Source of the DNA: Gottfriedia sp049568075
GTDB lineage: Bacteria > Bacillota > Bacilli > Bacillales > Bacillaceae_G
Strand: one strand, 5' to 3'
Length of the DNA: 64,000 nt
NCBI GenBank assembly: GCA_049568075.1
Contig: CP144911.1
A model generated the notes under the pieces. It did not search any database, was not told the DNA's origin, and saw nothing but the letters and a program-made list of their open reading frames with translations. Numbering within the stretch: the stretch's first letter is position 1; each line of letters opens with the position of its first letter. Positions 9,422-18,547 of the stretch are shown here, piece after piece. The position numbers and the translations under genes were made by a program.

Positions 9422-10339
9422 TTACTTGTATTTCTCACCAATAATGATGGCACCGAAAACTGGATCATAAAGAGGTGCAGATAGTTCAACTTGTGGTAAA
9501 GCCACACTTAACTTCTCTTTTAGCGTATCGAAATACTTAGCTGATTTCGTCAACAAACTTCCTGCCACAGATAGGCGGAAATTAATTGAACCCATTTGTC
9601 GGCTGATTCCGATGACTAAACGAACCAACTTATCTAGTTCTCCTTCAACAATTGTACGAGCAGCTTCGTCACCTTTTACCCATGCTTCTAAAACGACTGG
9701 CGTACATGAAGCTACCTTATCTACAGGAATTGTCTCTTCCAAGTATAATAAATCCATAAAATCTTCTGGAGAATTTAACTTAAAATGAGCGAGCAATTTT
9801 TCGGTAAATGAAGTAGGAGCAATTACTTTGTCATACTCATTCATAACAGCCGTTATTGCATGTATACCGATTTGGAAACCGCCACCCTCATCACTTATTA
9901 ATCCGCCCCATCCGCCTGAGCGTATTGTATTTCCTTTTGAATCTACTCCCATAACAATGGAGCCTGTTCCAGCAATCATCAAAGCATCTTTTCGATCTCC
10001 GTTCCCACCTACAAGAGCAATTTCTGCATCGTTTACTACTTCTAGCTGGCAAGTAAAACCACTTTCTTTTAAAGCATTCAAATAAATATCAATATCTTTC
10101 GGTCGATCTACTCCTGCAGAGCCTAGAACCAGAATCGCATTTTGTAAACGCTCTCCAAAATAAGAAACAAGCGATTCATATATTTCACTAAATACTGGTC
10201 TAAGCCCTTCTACACCGATGTTGTTATAATTTGACATTGCAAAATTTTGATCAAATAACGTATCTCCATCCAGACGTTCTTTGACCATAACTCTCGTTTT
10301 CGTTCCTCCGCCATCCATTCCGATTATCAATCTATTCAT
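9422..10339 (-). CDS. BadF/BadG-type N-acetylglucosamine/N-acetylmuramic acid kinase
   Basis: 305 residues. ASKHA-fold kinase with the phosphate-1 motif GMDGGGTKTRV (about 7-17), VLGSAGVDRP, and the phosphate-2/adenosine region MIAGTGSIVMG (about 120). The family includes eukaryotic NAGK and clostridial MurK, which phosphorylate GlcNAc or MurNAc using ATP. It is the first gene of the four-gene cluster. As MupG releases unphosphorylated GlcNAc, a GlcNAc kinase next to it makes biochemical sense. Start ATG is taken as given; the upstream 350 bases are noncoding. Confidence 0.85.
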   Translation of the reverse strand: MNRLIIGMDGGGTKTRVMVKERLDGDTLFDQNFAMSNYNNIGVEGLRPVFSEIYESLVSYFGERLQNAILVLGSAGVDRPKDIDIYLNALKESGFTCQLEVVNDAEIALVGGNGDRKDALMIAGTGSIVMGVDSKGNTIRSGGWGGLISDEGGGFQIGIHAITAVMNEYDKVIAPTSFTEKLLAHFKLNSPEDFMDLLYLEETIPVDKVASCTPVVLEAWVKGDEAARTIVEGELDKLVRLVIGISRQMGSINFRLSVAGSLLTKSAKYFDTLKEKLSVALPQVELSAPLYDPVFGAIIIGEKYK

Positions 10340-10582
10340 TATGTGTTGATCCGCCCTTTCGTTAAGCTAATAAGTTATCGTATCAATCTACTTATACATA
10401 TAGCTTTATTCTTTTTCTTATCTTATTTCATTTTAATTTTCAAATTTGTTATGAATGTATAGTTGCATTTATTGTAAAGTAAACATTTCTCATTTACTAG
10501 GTGGATATTTTCTTCATGTAAAGGAAAAAAACCACTTATTCAATGTTAACAACTCGTCAAAGTTCTAGATTGTAAATGAAAA
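10340..10582. other. Upstream region of the amino-sugar operon
   Basis: About 240 AT-rich bases between the kinase start and the terminator of the neighbouring dus gene. It must hold the operon promoter and any regulator site, but I cannot single out a convincing -35/-10 pair. Confidence 0.4.
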
Positions 10583-10639
10583 CAAAAAAAGTACCCTATA
10601 GTTAGACTTTTTAATTGTCTACTCTAGAGAGTACTTTTT
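10583..10639. terminator. Bidirectional terminator after dus
   Basis: AAAAGTAC-CCTATAGTTAGAC pairs with GTCTACTCTAGAG-GTACTTTT around a short T-rich loop. T-runs follow the stem on both strands, so it can act in either direction. It lies about 50 bases past the stop of the dus gene. Confidence 0.8.
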
Positions 10640-10690
10640 AATTGTATTTATATGTGCAGACTGTAATTGACAACACAAGGGCTGACACTT

Positions 10691-11686
10691 TTACAGTTCC
10701 AATATTCCATCAAGATTCTTTGACTCAAAATTATCAAGCATTGCACGTACTTCATCTGTTGATGATGTATTCATTAATTGATTTCTTAATTCACTTGCCC
10801 CTCTAAACCCACGTACATATATCTTAAAAAAGCGATGAAGAGCCTTAAACGAACGCAGCTCTAAATATGAATATTTATCATGGAGATCCATATGCAATCT
10901 TAAGAGATCAAGTAGTTCCTTACTGCTATGTTCTTTCGGCTCCTTTTCAAAAGCAAACGGATTATGGAAAATACCGCGGCCAATCATAATCCCATCAATA
11001 CCGTATTGATGAGCTAGCTTTAAGCCAATTTGACGGTCAGTGATATCCCCATTGATCGTTAAGAGTGTATCAGGTGCCACTTCATCACGAAGTTTCTTTA
11101 TCTCCGGTATTAATTCCCAATGTGCATCCACTTTGCTCATTTCATCTCTTGTACGAAGATGGATCGACAGATTGGCAATGTCTTGTTTCAAAATGTGAGT
11201 TAGCCAGTCACGCCATTCGTCTACCTCAGAGAAACCAAGCCTTGTCTTCACACTTACAGGTAATCCTCCTGCTTTTGCTGCTTGTATTAGTTCTGCTGCG
11301 ACTTCTGGACGGCGAATCAGACCGCTTCCCTTTCCGTGCCCTGCCACATTAGGTACAGGACAGCCCATATTAATATCCACACCTTTAAATCCAAGTTCTG
11401 CCATACCAATACTCATTTGTCGGAAGAATTCGGGCTTATCACCCCATATATGAGCTACCATCGGCTGTTCATCCTTTGTAAAAGCCAATCGTCCACGCAC
11501 ACTTTTGTTTCCTTCTGGGTGACAATAACTCTCACTGTTTGTAAACTCTGTGAAAAACACATCTGGTCTGGCTGCTTCACTTACAACGTGGCGAAAAACA
11601 ACATCCGTCACTTCTTCCATTGGTGCTAGTATAAAAAATGGTCGCGGTAAATCACGCCAAAAATTATCTTTCATTTCCATTTTCAA
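10691..11686 (-). CDS. dus: tRNA-dihydrouridine synthase
   Basis: 331 residues. FMN-dependent TIM-barrel enzyme that reduces uridine to dihydrouridine in tRNA. Visible motifs: APMEEVTDVVFR near the N-terminus (FMN-binding start of the barrel), DINMGCPVPNVAGHGKGSGL with the catalytic Cys (about 107), VSVKTRLG, NGDITD and IMIGRGIFHNPFAF. The wording of the active-site loop (MGCPVPNVAGHGKGSG) places it in the Dus branch common as a second copy in bacilli rather than the one in the folate operon. It appears to be a single-gene transcript, with a terminator after it and about 190 noncoding bases before rlmCD in the upstream direction. Confidence 0.9.
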   Translation of the reverse strand: MKMEMKDNFWRDLPRPFFILAPMEEVTDVVFRHVVSEAARPDVFFTEFTNSESYCHPEGNKSVRGRLAFTKDEQPMVAHIWGDKPEFFRQMSIGMAELGFKGVDINMGCPVPNVAGHGKGSGLIRRPEVAAELIQAAKAGGLPVSVKTRLGFSEVDEWRDWLTHILKQDIANLSIHLRTRDEMSKVDAHWELIPEIKKLRDEVAPDTLLTINGDITDRQIGLKLAHQYGIDGIMIGRGIFHNPFAFEKEPKEHSSKELLDLLRLHMDLHDKYSYLELRSFKALHRFFKIYVRGFRGASELRNQLMNTSSTDEVRAMLDNFESKNLDGILEL

Positions 11687-11886
11687 ATCCTCTCATTATG
11701 GGATTACAGTCTAATCTCATATCCCAAAATTAAAAAGCAAGATATACTTGCTTGCACTTGTATCGTCATTCCCTTATTATTTCCACGCCATCAAATAGCA
11801 ATCCAGCCAGTGTTCTTAGTTAATAAGGGTTTCGCTAAAAAAAACTGAAAAACTTTAGAAGTACGCTGGGTTCAATACACTTAGTG

Positions 11887-13269
11887 TCAGTTCCCTTCCT
11901 TAAGTACTAATTTCGCGACAGCTTCTACGTGACTAGTATGTGGGAACATATCCACTGGCTGTATTTCTACTGTTTTATAACCACCGTCTTCAAGTACTCG
12001 TAAATCTCTTGCTAATGTAGCAGGATTACATGATACGTAAACTACTTTGCTTGGTTTCATATCAATGATTGTATTTAATAAAGCCTCGTCACAACCTTTT
12101 CTTGGAGGGTCTACAACTAATACTTCAGCTGTAATTCCTTGCTTGTACCAATTAGGTATAACTTCTTCAGCTTTCCCTACTTCAAATTCAACATTTGTTA
12201 TCTCATTAATCCTTGCATTTCGTTTCGCATCTTCAATCGCTTCTGGTACAATTTCTACACCATAAACCTTTTTGGCCTTTTGAGCTAAAAATAAGGAGAT
12301 TGATCCGATTCCACAGTATGCATCAATAACTGTTTCACTACCATTTAAGTTTGTATACTCAAGTGTTTTATCATATAAAACCTTAGTTTGTGTAGGATTT
12401 ACTTGATAAAATGATCGAGCTGAAATTTCGAAAGTAATATCACCAATTTTATCTTTAATTGTTTCACTTCCGTATAATATAATTGTTTGATTTCCAAGAA
12501 TCACATTTGTTTTTTCATTATTTACGTTTTGAATAATGCTTGTAATTGTTGGATATTTCTCAACAATTCTAGCTATTAATTCGTCTTTTTGAGCAAAGTT
12601 CTTTTTATTTGTAACAAGAACTAGCATTGATTCATTTGTATAGTATCCATAGCGTGCCATAATATGACGCAATAGTCCTTTGTGGCCAACTTCATCATAT
12701 GGCTCAATTTTTAATTCCTCACAAAGGTCTTTTACAGCTTGTATCATTTCATCATTTTCTTTTCCTTGAATGTAGCATTCATTCATTGGAATAATTTCAT
12801 GGCTTCTCTTTTGATAGAAACCAACAACTAGTCCACCTTCTAGTTCCCCTACTGGAACTTGTGCTTTGTTACGGTAACTCCATGGATTTTCCATTCCTAA
12901 CACTGGATGGATTACTACGTCATCAAGTTTCCCAATTCGTTTTACAACTTCTACTACTTGTTTATGTTTCGCCTCAAGTTGGCCTTCATAGCTCATATGT
13001 TGAGTTTGACAACCACCACATTGATTGTAAATTGAACAAATCGGTTCAACTCGTACATCACTTTCTTTTTGGAATTCTATAATTTTACCGAACCCAAAGC
13101 CTTTGCTTGTTTTTAGCACCTTAATTTGTGCTTTTTCACCTGGAAGTGCATTTGGTACAAAGATCGGATATCCTTCTACCTTTGCAACCCCATGTCCCTC
13201 ATGAGTTAAATCGATAAATTCAACATCTATAAATTGATTCTTTTCTACAGGTAACACTCTTTTCGACAA
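11887..13269 (-). CDS. rlmCD: 23S rRNA (uracil-C5)-methyltransferase RlmCD
   Basis: 460 residues. N-terminal TRAM RNA-binding domain (about 10-70), an iron-sulphur cluster motif in CSIYNQCGGCQTQHM (about 77-91), the SAM-binding region VIDAYCGIGSISLFLA (about 315-330), and the catalytic end PPRKGCDEAL plus VSCNPATLARDL, where the second Cys is the nucleophile. In Bacillus subtilis the orthologue (YefA) methylates both U747 and U1939 of 23S rRNA; which of these this one modifies cannot be read from sequence. It follows dagK in the same direction, as in B. subtilis, with a hairpin in the 110-base gap. Confidence 0.92.
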   Translation of the reverse strand: MSKRVLPVEKNQFIDVEFIDLTHEGHGVAKVEGYPIFVPNALPGEKAQIKVLKTSKGFGFGKIIEFQKESDVRVEPICSIYNQCGGCQTQHMSYEGQLEAKHKQVVEVVKRIGKLDDVVIHPVLGMENPWSYRNKAQVPVGELEGGLVVGFYQKRSHEIIPMNECYIQGKENDEMIQAVKDLCEELKIEPYDEVGHKGLLRHIMARYGYYTNESMLVLVTNKKNFAQKDELIARIVEKYPTITSIIQNVNNEKTNVILGNQTIILYGSETIKDKIGDITFEISARSFYQVNPTQTKVLYDKTLEYTNLNGSETVIDAYCGIGSISLFLAQKAKKVYGVEIVPEAIEDAKRNARINEITNVEFEVGKAEEVIPNWYKQGITAEVLVVDPPRKGCDEALLNTIIDMKPSKVVYVSCNPATLARDLRVLEDGGYKTVEIQPVDMFPHTSHVEAVAKLVLKEGN

Positions 13270-13322
13270 GTCCCTTACCTACCTTTCAACCTTTTATTAA
13301 ACCATTTCATTATACAAAATAA

Positions 13323-13356
13323 ATAACCACGTTAACTACCGTGGTTACTTTTTCTA
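13323..13356 (-). terminator. Terminator-like hairpin between dagK and rlmCD
   Basis: TAACCACG and CGTGGTTA form an 8-bp stem around eight bases, followed on the minus strand by ATTTATTTTG. It lies just after the dagK stop and suggests that rlmCD has its own promoter. Confidence 0.6.
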
Positions 13357-13378
13357 GTATTTACTACTATTTCACTTA

Positions 13379-14263
13379 TTATGGTACATAGATTTCTAGG
13401 TGGTTGTAAAGCATATCGACAGTACATGGTGTTTCTCCACCATACTCACCATCAATATTTAATAGTAGTTTATCATCAGACATAATTTTCAAATGGCTCG
13501 CTCTAGTATAAAGAACATATTCATTTTGTACATGCTGACCACTTAATAGCTGGGCACATACTCTGATGATTTCGGCTATATTTGATTTCTTTAAGACTAA
13601 TAAATCAAATTGTCCATCATTAATACTTGCCTCTGGTGCAATTTTTTCAAATCCGCCAACTGAATTTGTGTTCGATAATAAGAACAAATACGCTTCTTCA
13701 TCAAAGACTTTTCCATCGTACTCAATTTTTAATCGAGTAGGCTTAACCCTTGGTAACATTTCAATACCTTTTAAATAATATGCTAGTTGTCCTAACATTG
13801 TTTTTAGTTTGCTAGGAACTTCATATGTTAATTCTGTAATTTTACCGGCAGCTAAAATATTTACAAAATATTTATCATCAACTCTTCCAATATCAAGGGG
13901 TACAGTTTGCCCATTTGTTATGACTTCAGCCGCTTCCATAATTGAAACATTCACACCAATTGCTCTAGCAAAATCATTTGTTGTCCCAACCGGGATTAAT
14001 CCTAACTTTGGTCGATATTCTTGTTCTGACATACCACTAATGACTTCATTAAGTGTTCCATCTCCACCGCAAGCTACAACTAAATCAAATTTTCGTTCAC
14101 ATGCCTCTCTTGCTGCGATTGTCGCATCACCTGCACCGGTTGTTGCATGACAAGAGGTTTCATAACCCGCTTGCTCGAACAATTGCAACACATCGGGAAG
14201 CTTTTTCTTAAAAATTTCACGACCAGAAGTAGGGTTGTAGATAATTCTTGCACGTTTCATCAT
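13379..14263 (-). CDS. dagK: Diacylglycerol kinase, soluble DgkB type
   Basis: 294 residues. Catalytic DAGK domain at the N-terminus with IIYNPTSGRE (about 7-16) and the nucleotide-binding motif ACGGDGTLNEVISG (about 64-77), then the LGLIPVGTTNDFARA loop (about 88-102). The C-terminal beta-sandwich ends with LLNIDGEYGGETP. It phosphorylates diacylglycerol released by lipoteichoic-acid synthesis to phosphatidic acid, returning it to phospholipid synthesis; the enzyme is cytoplasmic and membrane-associated. The position between gatCAB and rlmCD matches B. subtilis. ATG at 14263 is followed at once by a second ATG; either could be used. Confidence 0.93.
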   Translation of the reverse strand: MMKRARIIYNPTSGREIFKKKLPDVLQLFEQAGYETSCHATTGAGDATIAAREACERKFDLVVACGGDGTLNEVISGMSEQEYRPKLGLIPVGTTNDFARAIGVNVSIMEAAEVITNGQTVPLDIGRVDDKYFVNILAAGKITELTYEVPSKLKTMLGQLAYYLKGIEMLPRVKPTRLKIEYDGKVFDEEAYLFLLSNTNSVGGFEKIAPEASINDGQFDLLVLKKSNIAEIIRVCAQLLSGQHVQNEYVLYTRASHLKIMSDDKLLLNIDGEYGGETPCTVDMLYNHLEIYVP

Positions 14264-14525
14264 TAACCATCCTACTTATTTATTTAAGTTCTCTAACTTA
14301 TATCCTAACCTAAAAAGTTTTTGTAGTAAACTTTTTCCATTTACTTATCTATTTTTACCTTTCTAAGGCATGTTCAAACCCATATTGAAAAGCAATATTA
14401 TATTATATTAAATTTAGATTACATTCGATTCTTTGCTATATTTTTCTATCGTTTTGAACAACTTAATTATTATAGTACATATTGATGATAAATACATTAA
14501 AGTAGAATTAAGGATTGATAATCAG

Positions 14526-14993
14526 ATGGAAAACAAACCGTTCGTGAATGTAGAGTATTTTGCTCTAAAAAAGTTAAAAATTTACCGAGATAGTGTTTTG
14601 CGTTTTTTATTAAGAGCAATAATGGCTAGTATGTTTTTAGGCTTCGGAGTTATAGTAGCATTTAAATCAGGTCATTTCTTTCATGCTGCGTATACACCAT
14701 TTGCCTACCCAATGGCTGCTATAACAATTACTGTCGCCATTCTTCTAATTGCATATGGTGGTGCTGATCTATTTATAGGAAACATATTTTATTTTGCCTA
14801 TACTGCAATTAGAGGAAAGATGAATTGGCCAGAGGTGTTGCATTTATGGCTTATAACTTACATAGGAAATATACTAGGTGCTGGTTGTTTTTCTTTATTA
14901 ATACATATAACAGGATTGTATAATGACCCAACAGTAAAGTGGATATCCTTTTGTATGCACCAACAAGCCAACCATATTATTGAGTCATTTTGA
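14526..14993 (+). pseudogene. Truncated formate/nitrite transporter family protein
   Basis: 155 residues from ATG at 14526 (AAGG about eleven bases upstream); an in-frame ATG 93 bases earlier is less likely. The N-terminal part, LRAIMASMFLGFGVIVAF followed by hydrophobic segments and IAYGGADLFIGNIFYFAYTA, matches the first three membrane spans of FNT channels. Members normally have six spans and 250-280 residues; here the frame stops after HQQANHIIESF, right before a terminator, so the second half is missing. Such a half channel is unlikely to form the normal pore. It is one of few plus-strand genes here, divergent from dagK. Confidence 0.6.
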
Positions 14994-15005
14994 CTCTAAA
15001 CAGTA

Positions 15006-15042
15006 CAAAAAAACTACGGAGCTTATAGCCCGTAGTTTTTTG
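15006..15042. terminator. Bidirectional terminator between the transporter remnant and gatB
   Basis: AAAAAACTACGG and CCGTAGTTTTTT pair around a ten-base loop; T-runs exist on both strands. It serves convergent genes: the transporter remnant on the plus strand and gatB on the minus strand. Confidence 0.85.
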
Positions 15043-15054
15043 TATTGAAAAACC

Positions 15055-16485
15055 TTATCTTTTTTGAATTTCTTCCATTAAGATCTTATTTAATAGTGGT
15101 GGATTCGCTTGGCCTTTAGTCGCTTTCATCATTTGACCAACAAGGAAACCAATAGCACGGTCCTTACCATTTTTAAAGTCTTCAATAGATTGTGGGTTAG
15201 CATCAAGAGTTTCAATAACGATTTTACGAAGAGCGCCTTCATCAGATAATTGTACTAAACCTTTCGCTTTTACAATTTCATTTGCGTCTCCGCCGTTTTC
15301 GATTAACTCAGTGAATACTTTTTTCGCAATCTTAGAAGAGATTGTACCGTCTGTAATTAACTTAAGCATACTTGATAAGTTTTCAGGCGTTAAAGCAACT
15401 TCATGCAGTTCTTTTTGTGATTTATTTAAGTATGCCGAAACTTCACCCATTAACCAGTTAGATGCTAATTTTGCATCTGCACCATTGTTTACAGTGTCAT
15501 CGAAGAAATCAGACATTTCTTTTGTTAAAGTTAATACCATTGCATCATATGCCGGTAAACCTAATTGCTCAACATAGCGTTTTTGACGGGCATCTGGAAG
15601 CTCCGGAATACTTTGGCGAACACGTTCTTTCCACTCATCATCAATGTATAGTTCAACTAAGTCTGGTTCTGGGAAGTAACGGTAATCATCCGATCCTTCT
15701 TTTACACGCATTAAGATTGTAGTCTTTGTAGCTTCATCGTAACGACGTGTTTCTTGTTGGATTACTCCGCCAGATAATAAAACTTTTTCTTGGCGAACTT
15801 GCTCATGCTCTAATCCTTTTTGAACGAAAGCAAATGAGTTTAAGTTCTTTAATTCTGCTTTTGTACCAAATTCCTCTTGTCCAAATGGACGTAAAGAAAT
15901 ATTCGCATCACAACGAAGTGAGCCTTCTTCCATTTTTACATCAGATACCCCACTGAATTGAATAATTGACTTAAGTTTTTCTAAATATGCATAAGCCTCT
16001 TCAGGAGTTCTCATATCCGGCTCAGAAACGATTTCAATTAATGGAGTTCCTTGACGGTTAAAGTCTACTAATGAATATCCTTCATCTGTATGATTTAACT
16101 TTCCAGCATCCTCTTCTAAGTGAACGCGAGTAATACCGATACGTTTCTTTTTGCCACCAACTTCGATTTCAATCCATCCATTTTCACCAATCGGCTTATC
16201 AAATTGAGAGATTTGGTAAGCTTTTGGATTATCAGGATAGAAATAGTTTTTACGGTCAAACTTTGTCTCAGTTGCAATTTCACAATTTAATGCCATTGCT
16301 GCTCTCATACCAAAGTTTACAGCTTCTTCATTTAATACTGGTAACACACCTGGATAACCTAAATCAATTACACCAGTGTTTGTATTTGGTTCTGCACCAA
16401 ACGCATTAGGGCTTGGTGAGAAGATTTTTGATTTTGTTTTTAATTCTACGTGTACTTCTAAACCGATTATCGTTTCAAAATTCAT
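15055..16485 (-). CDS. gatB: Aspartyl/glutamyl-tRNA amidotransferase subunit B
   Basis: 476 residues, full length. N-terminal cradle domain with GLEVHVELKTKSKIFSP, RKNYFYPDNPKAYQISQ and GSLRCDANIS, which forms the kinase site that activates the misacylated tRNA. The C-terminal part (about 330-476) is the helical and YqeY-like tRNA-binding tail, ending VGQMMKATKGQANPPLLNKIL. With GatA and GatC it converts Glu-tRNA(Gln) to Gln-tRNA(Gln). It follows gatA by 15 bases in a gatC-gatA-gatB operon and ends at a strong terminator. Confidence 0.97.
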   Translation of the reverse strand: MNFETIIGLEVHVELKTKSKIFSPSPNAFGAEPNTNTGVIDLGYPGVLPVLNEEAVNFGMRAAMALNCEIATETKFDRKNYFYPDNPKAYQISQFDKPIGENGWIEIEVGGKKKRIGITRVHLEEDAGKLNHTDEGYSLVDFNRQGTPLIEIVSEPDMRTPEEAYAYLEKLKSIIQFSGVSDVKMEEGSLRCDANISLRPFGQEEFGTKAELKNLNSFAFVQKGLEHEQVRQEKVLLSGGVIQQETRRYDEATKTTILMRVKEGSDDYRYFPEPDLVELYIDDEWKERVRQSIPELPDARQKRYVEQLGLPAYDAMVLTLTKEMSDFFDDTVNNGADAKLASNWLMGEVSAYLNKSQKELHEVALTPENLSSMLKLITDGTISSKIAKKVFTELIENGGDANEIVKAKGLVQLSDEGALRKIVIETLDANPQSIEDFKNGKDRAIGFLVGQMMKATKGQANPPLLNKILMEEIQKR

Positions 16486-16500
16486 CTTTCCCGCGCCTCC

Positions 16501-17955
16501 TTATAGTTGTGGTCTTTGTTTTGTAAAGTCAGTTGCTTGCTCGTATGCATGGGCAACTCTGTAAATTGTAGACTCATCAAAATGTTTACCGATAATTTGT
16601 AATCCTAATGGAAGACCATTATGGAAACCACAAGGAACAGAAATCGCAGGTACTCCCGCTAAGTTAATAGGAATCGTTAAAATATCATTTGCGTACATTG
16701 TCATTGGATCACTTACTTTTTCGCCTACTTTAAATGCAGGAGTTGGTGTAGTTGGTCCAATAATAACATCGTAGTTTTCAAATACTTTCTCGAAATCTTC
16801 TTTTATTAATGTACGTACTTGTTGAGCTTTTTTATAGTAAGCATCATAGTAACCAGAACTTAATGCATAAGTACCTAACATGATACGGCGTTTTACTTCG
16901 TCTCCAAAGCCTTCAGCTCTAGTTTTCTTATAAAGATCAATTAAGTTTTCTACATCAGCTGCACGATGACCGTATCGAATACCATCGAAACGAGCTAAGT
17001 TAGCAGATGCTTCAGATGATGAAATTAAATAATATGTAGCTAATGCATATTTAGAATGTGGTAATGAAACCTCTTCCCAAGTAGCGCCTAAGCTTTCCAA
17101 TAAATTTAAAGCAGCCATAACAGATGCACGAGCTTCTTCACCAACACCTTCACCTAAATATTCTTTAGGTACAGCGATACGAAGACCTTTTACATCACCT
17201 GTTAACGCCTTAGCAAATGAAGGAACTTCTACATTTGCTGAAGTTGAGTCACTTGCATCTAATCCTGAAATTGCTTGTAATAACAATGCATTATCTTCTA
17301 CATTTCTAGTTATTGGACCAATTTGGTCTAGAGAAGAAGCAAATGCTACTAAACCAGAACGAGATACACGACCATATGTAGGTTTTAAACCAACAACTCC
17401 ACAAAATGAAGCTGGTTGACGGATTGATCCACCTGTATCAGAACCTAAAGAGAATAATACTTCTCCAGCAGCAACTGAAGCTGCAGACCCACCACTACTT
17501 CCGCCTGGTACGTATTCAGTATTCCATGGATTACGAGTACCACCGAACGCAGAATTTTCATTAGATGAACCCATTGCAAATTCATCCATATTTAATTTTC
17601 CGATCGTAATGCTTTCAGCTTGTGCTAATTTCGTAACAACTGTCGCATCATAAATTGGATTGAAGTTCTCAAGAATTTTACTCGCACAAGTAGTACGAAG
17701 ACCCTTTGTAACGATATTATCTTTTACACCAATAGGCATACCAGCAAGAATTCCACGAGACTCATCCCAAGGCTTTTCATCAAGTGCTTTTGCTTGTAGA
17801 CGCGCTTGCTCTTCATTTAAAGTTAAAAATGATTTTACTTCACCATCAACTGCTGAGATTCGCTCATAAGATTCATTTACTAATTCTTCTACTTTAATCT
17901 CTTTTGATTTTAATTTGCTATGTAATTCTGAAACTGTATATTCAAATAATGACAT
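16501..17955 (-). CDS. gatA: Glutamyl-tRNA amidotransferase subunit A
   Basis: 484 residues, full length. Amidase-signature enzyme with the catalytic Lys in IGVKDNI (about 78), the glycine/serine-rich signature GGSSGGSAASVAAGE (about 151-165) carrying the two catalytic serines, and GSDTGGSIRQPASFCG. It hydrolyses glutamine and passes ammonia to the GatB active site. It is flanked by gatC upstream (14 bases) and gatB downstream (15 bases). Nothing unusual is seen. Confidence 0.97.
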   Translation of the reverse strand: MSLFEYTVSELHSKLKSKEIKVEELVNESYERISAVDGEVKSFLTLNEEQARLQAKALDEKPWDESRGILAGMPIGVKDNIVTKGLRTTCASKILENFNPIYDATVVTKLAQAESITIGKLNMDEFAMGSSNENSAFGGTRNPWNTEYVPGGSSGGSAASVAAGEVLFSLGSDTGGSIRQPASFCGVVGLKPTYGRVSRSGLVAFASSLDQIGPITRNVEDNALLLQAISGLDASDSTSANVEVPSFAKALTGDVKGLRIAVPKEYLGEGVGEEARASVMAALNLLESLGATWEEVSLPHSKYALATYYLISSSEASANLARFDGIRYGHRAADVENLIDLYKKTRAEGFGDEVKRRIMLGTYALSSGYYDAYYKKAQQVRTLIKEDFEKVFENYDVIIGPTTPTPAFKVGEKVSDPMTMYANDILTIPINLAGVPAISVPCGFHNGLPLGLQIIGKHFDESTIYRVAHAYEQATDFTKQRPQL

Positions 17956-17969
17956 TCTAATTCCCCCCC

Positions 17970-18260
17970 TTAATCCAATATTGACGGTACTTTAACTTGT
18001 CCATCTTTGTGGTCTGGTGCATTTTTCAGTACCTCTTCAATTGGTAAACCTTTACCTGGCTCATCTTTACGTAAAACATTACGCATTTTTAGGACATGTG
18101 TAGTTGGTTTCACATTTGTTGTATCAAGTTCACCTAACTGCTCAGCAAAATCTAAAATTGCTCCAAGTTGTTTTGAAAACTTCTCTGCTTCTTCCTCTGT
18201 CACCGCTAAACGCGCTAAATGAGCAACGTGCTTAACTTGCTCCATTGTAATTTTTGACAT
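17970..18260 (-). CDS. gatC: Glutamyl-tRNA amidotransferase subunit C
   Basis: 96 residues, typical for GatC. MSKITMEQVKHVAHLARL is the family N-terminal helix and the C-terminal half (MRNVLRKDEPGKGLP) wraps GatA. It stabilises the GatAB complex and has no catalytic site. It is the first gene of the operon, with GGAGGTG just before the ATG; the upstream 280 bases hold the operon promoter and a long imperfect hairpin. Confidence 0.95.
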   Translation of the reverse strand: MSKITMEQVKHVAHLARLAVTEEEAEKFSKQLGAILDFAEQLGELDTTNVKPTTHVLKMRNVLRKDEPGKGLPIEEVLKNAPDHKDGQVKVPSILD

Positions 18261-18362
18261 TTATATGCACCTCCATATTATTCGCACAACATACAATATA
18301 CTGATAATACCAAATTTCCCATGTGTCGGGCAACATTCCACTTAAATACAAGTAAAATAATT

Positions 18363-18491
18363 ACAGACTGTCCGTCAAACGCTCTCTTTCTTCTTTACTT
18401 CACCTAACAGAAGCTCATTATCGTATAGGATAACTCCGCTCCTCTTTAGGTTAGATGAACCTCGAAAGAAATTCGCTTTCAAACAGTCTGT
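18363..18491. repeat. Long imperfect inverted repeat (possible MITE-like element or structured RNA)
   Basis: The ends ACAGACTGT and ACAGTCTGT are perfect inverted copies about 110 bases apart. Pairing continues inward with gaps: the left arm's CTTTCTTCTTTACTTCACCTAAC matches in outline the complement of the right arm's GTTAGATGAACCTCGAAAGAA. A further ACCTAA/TTAGGT pair lies near the centre. It has no coding potential and sits between gatC and the deaminase gene. It could be a small non-autonomous element, an RNA or an elaborate terminator for the deaminase gene. Confidence 0.5.
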
Positions 18492-18547
18492 CCTAAAATT
18501 CTTACATATAAAATTAATCAAACGTTTGTTTAAATATGGACTAAAGT

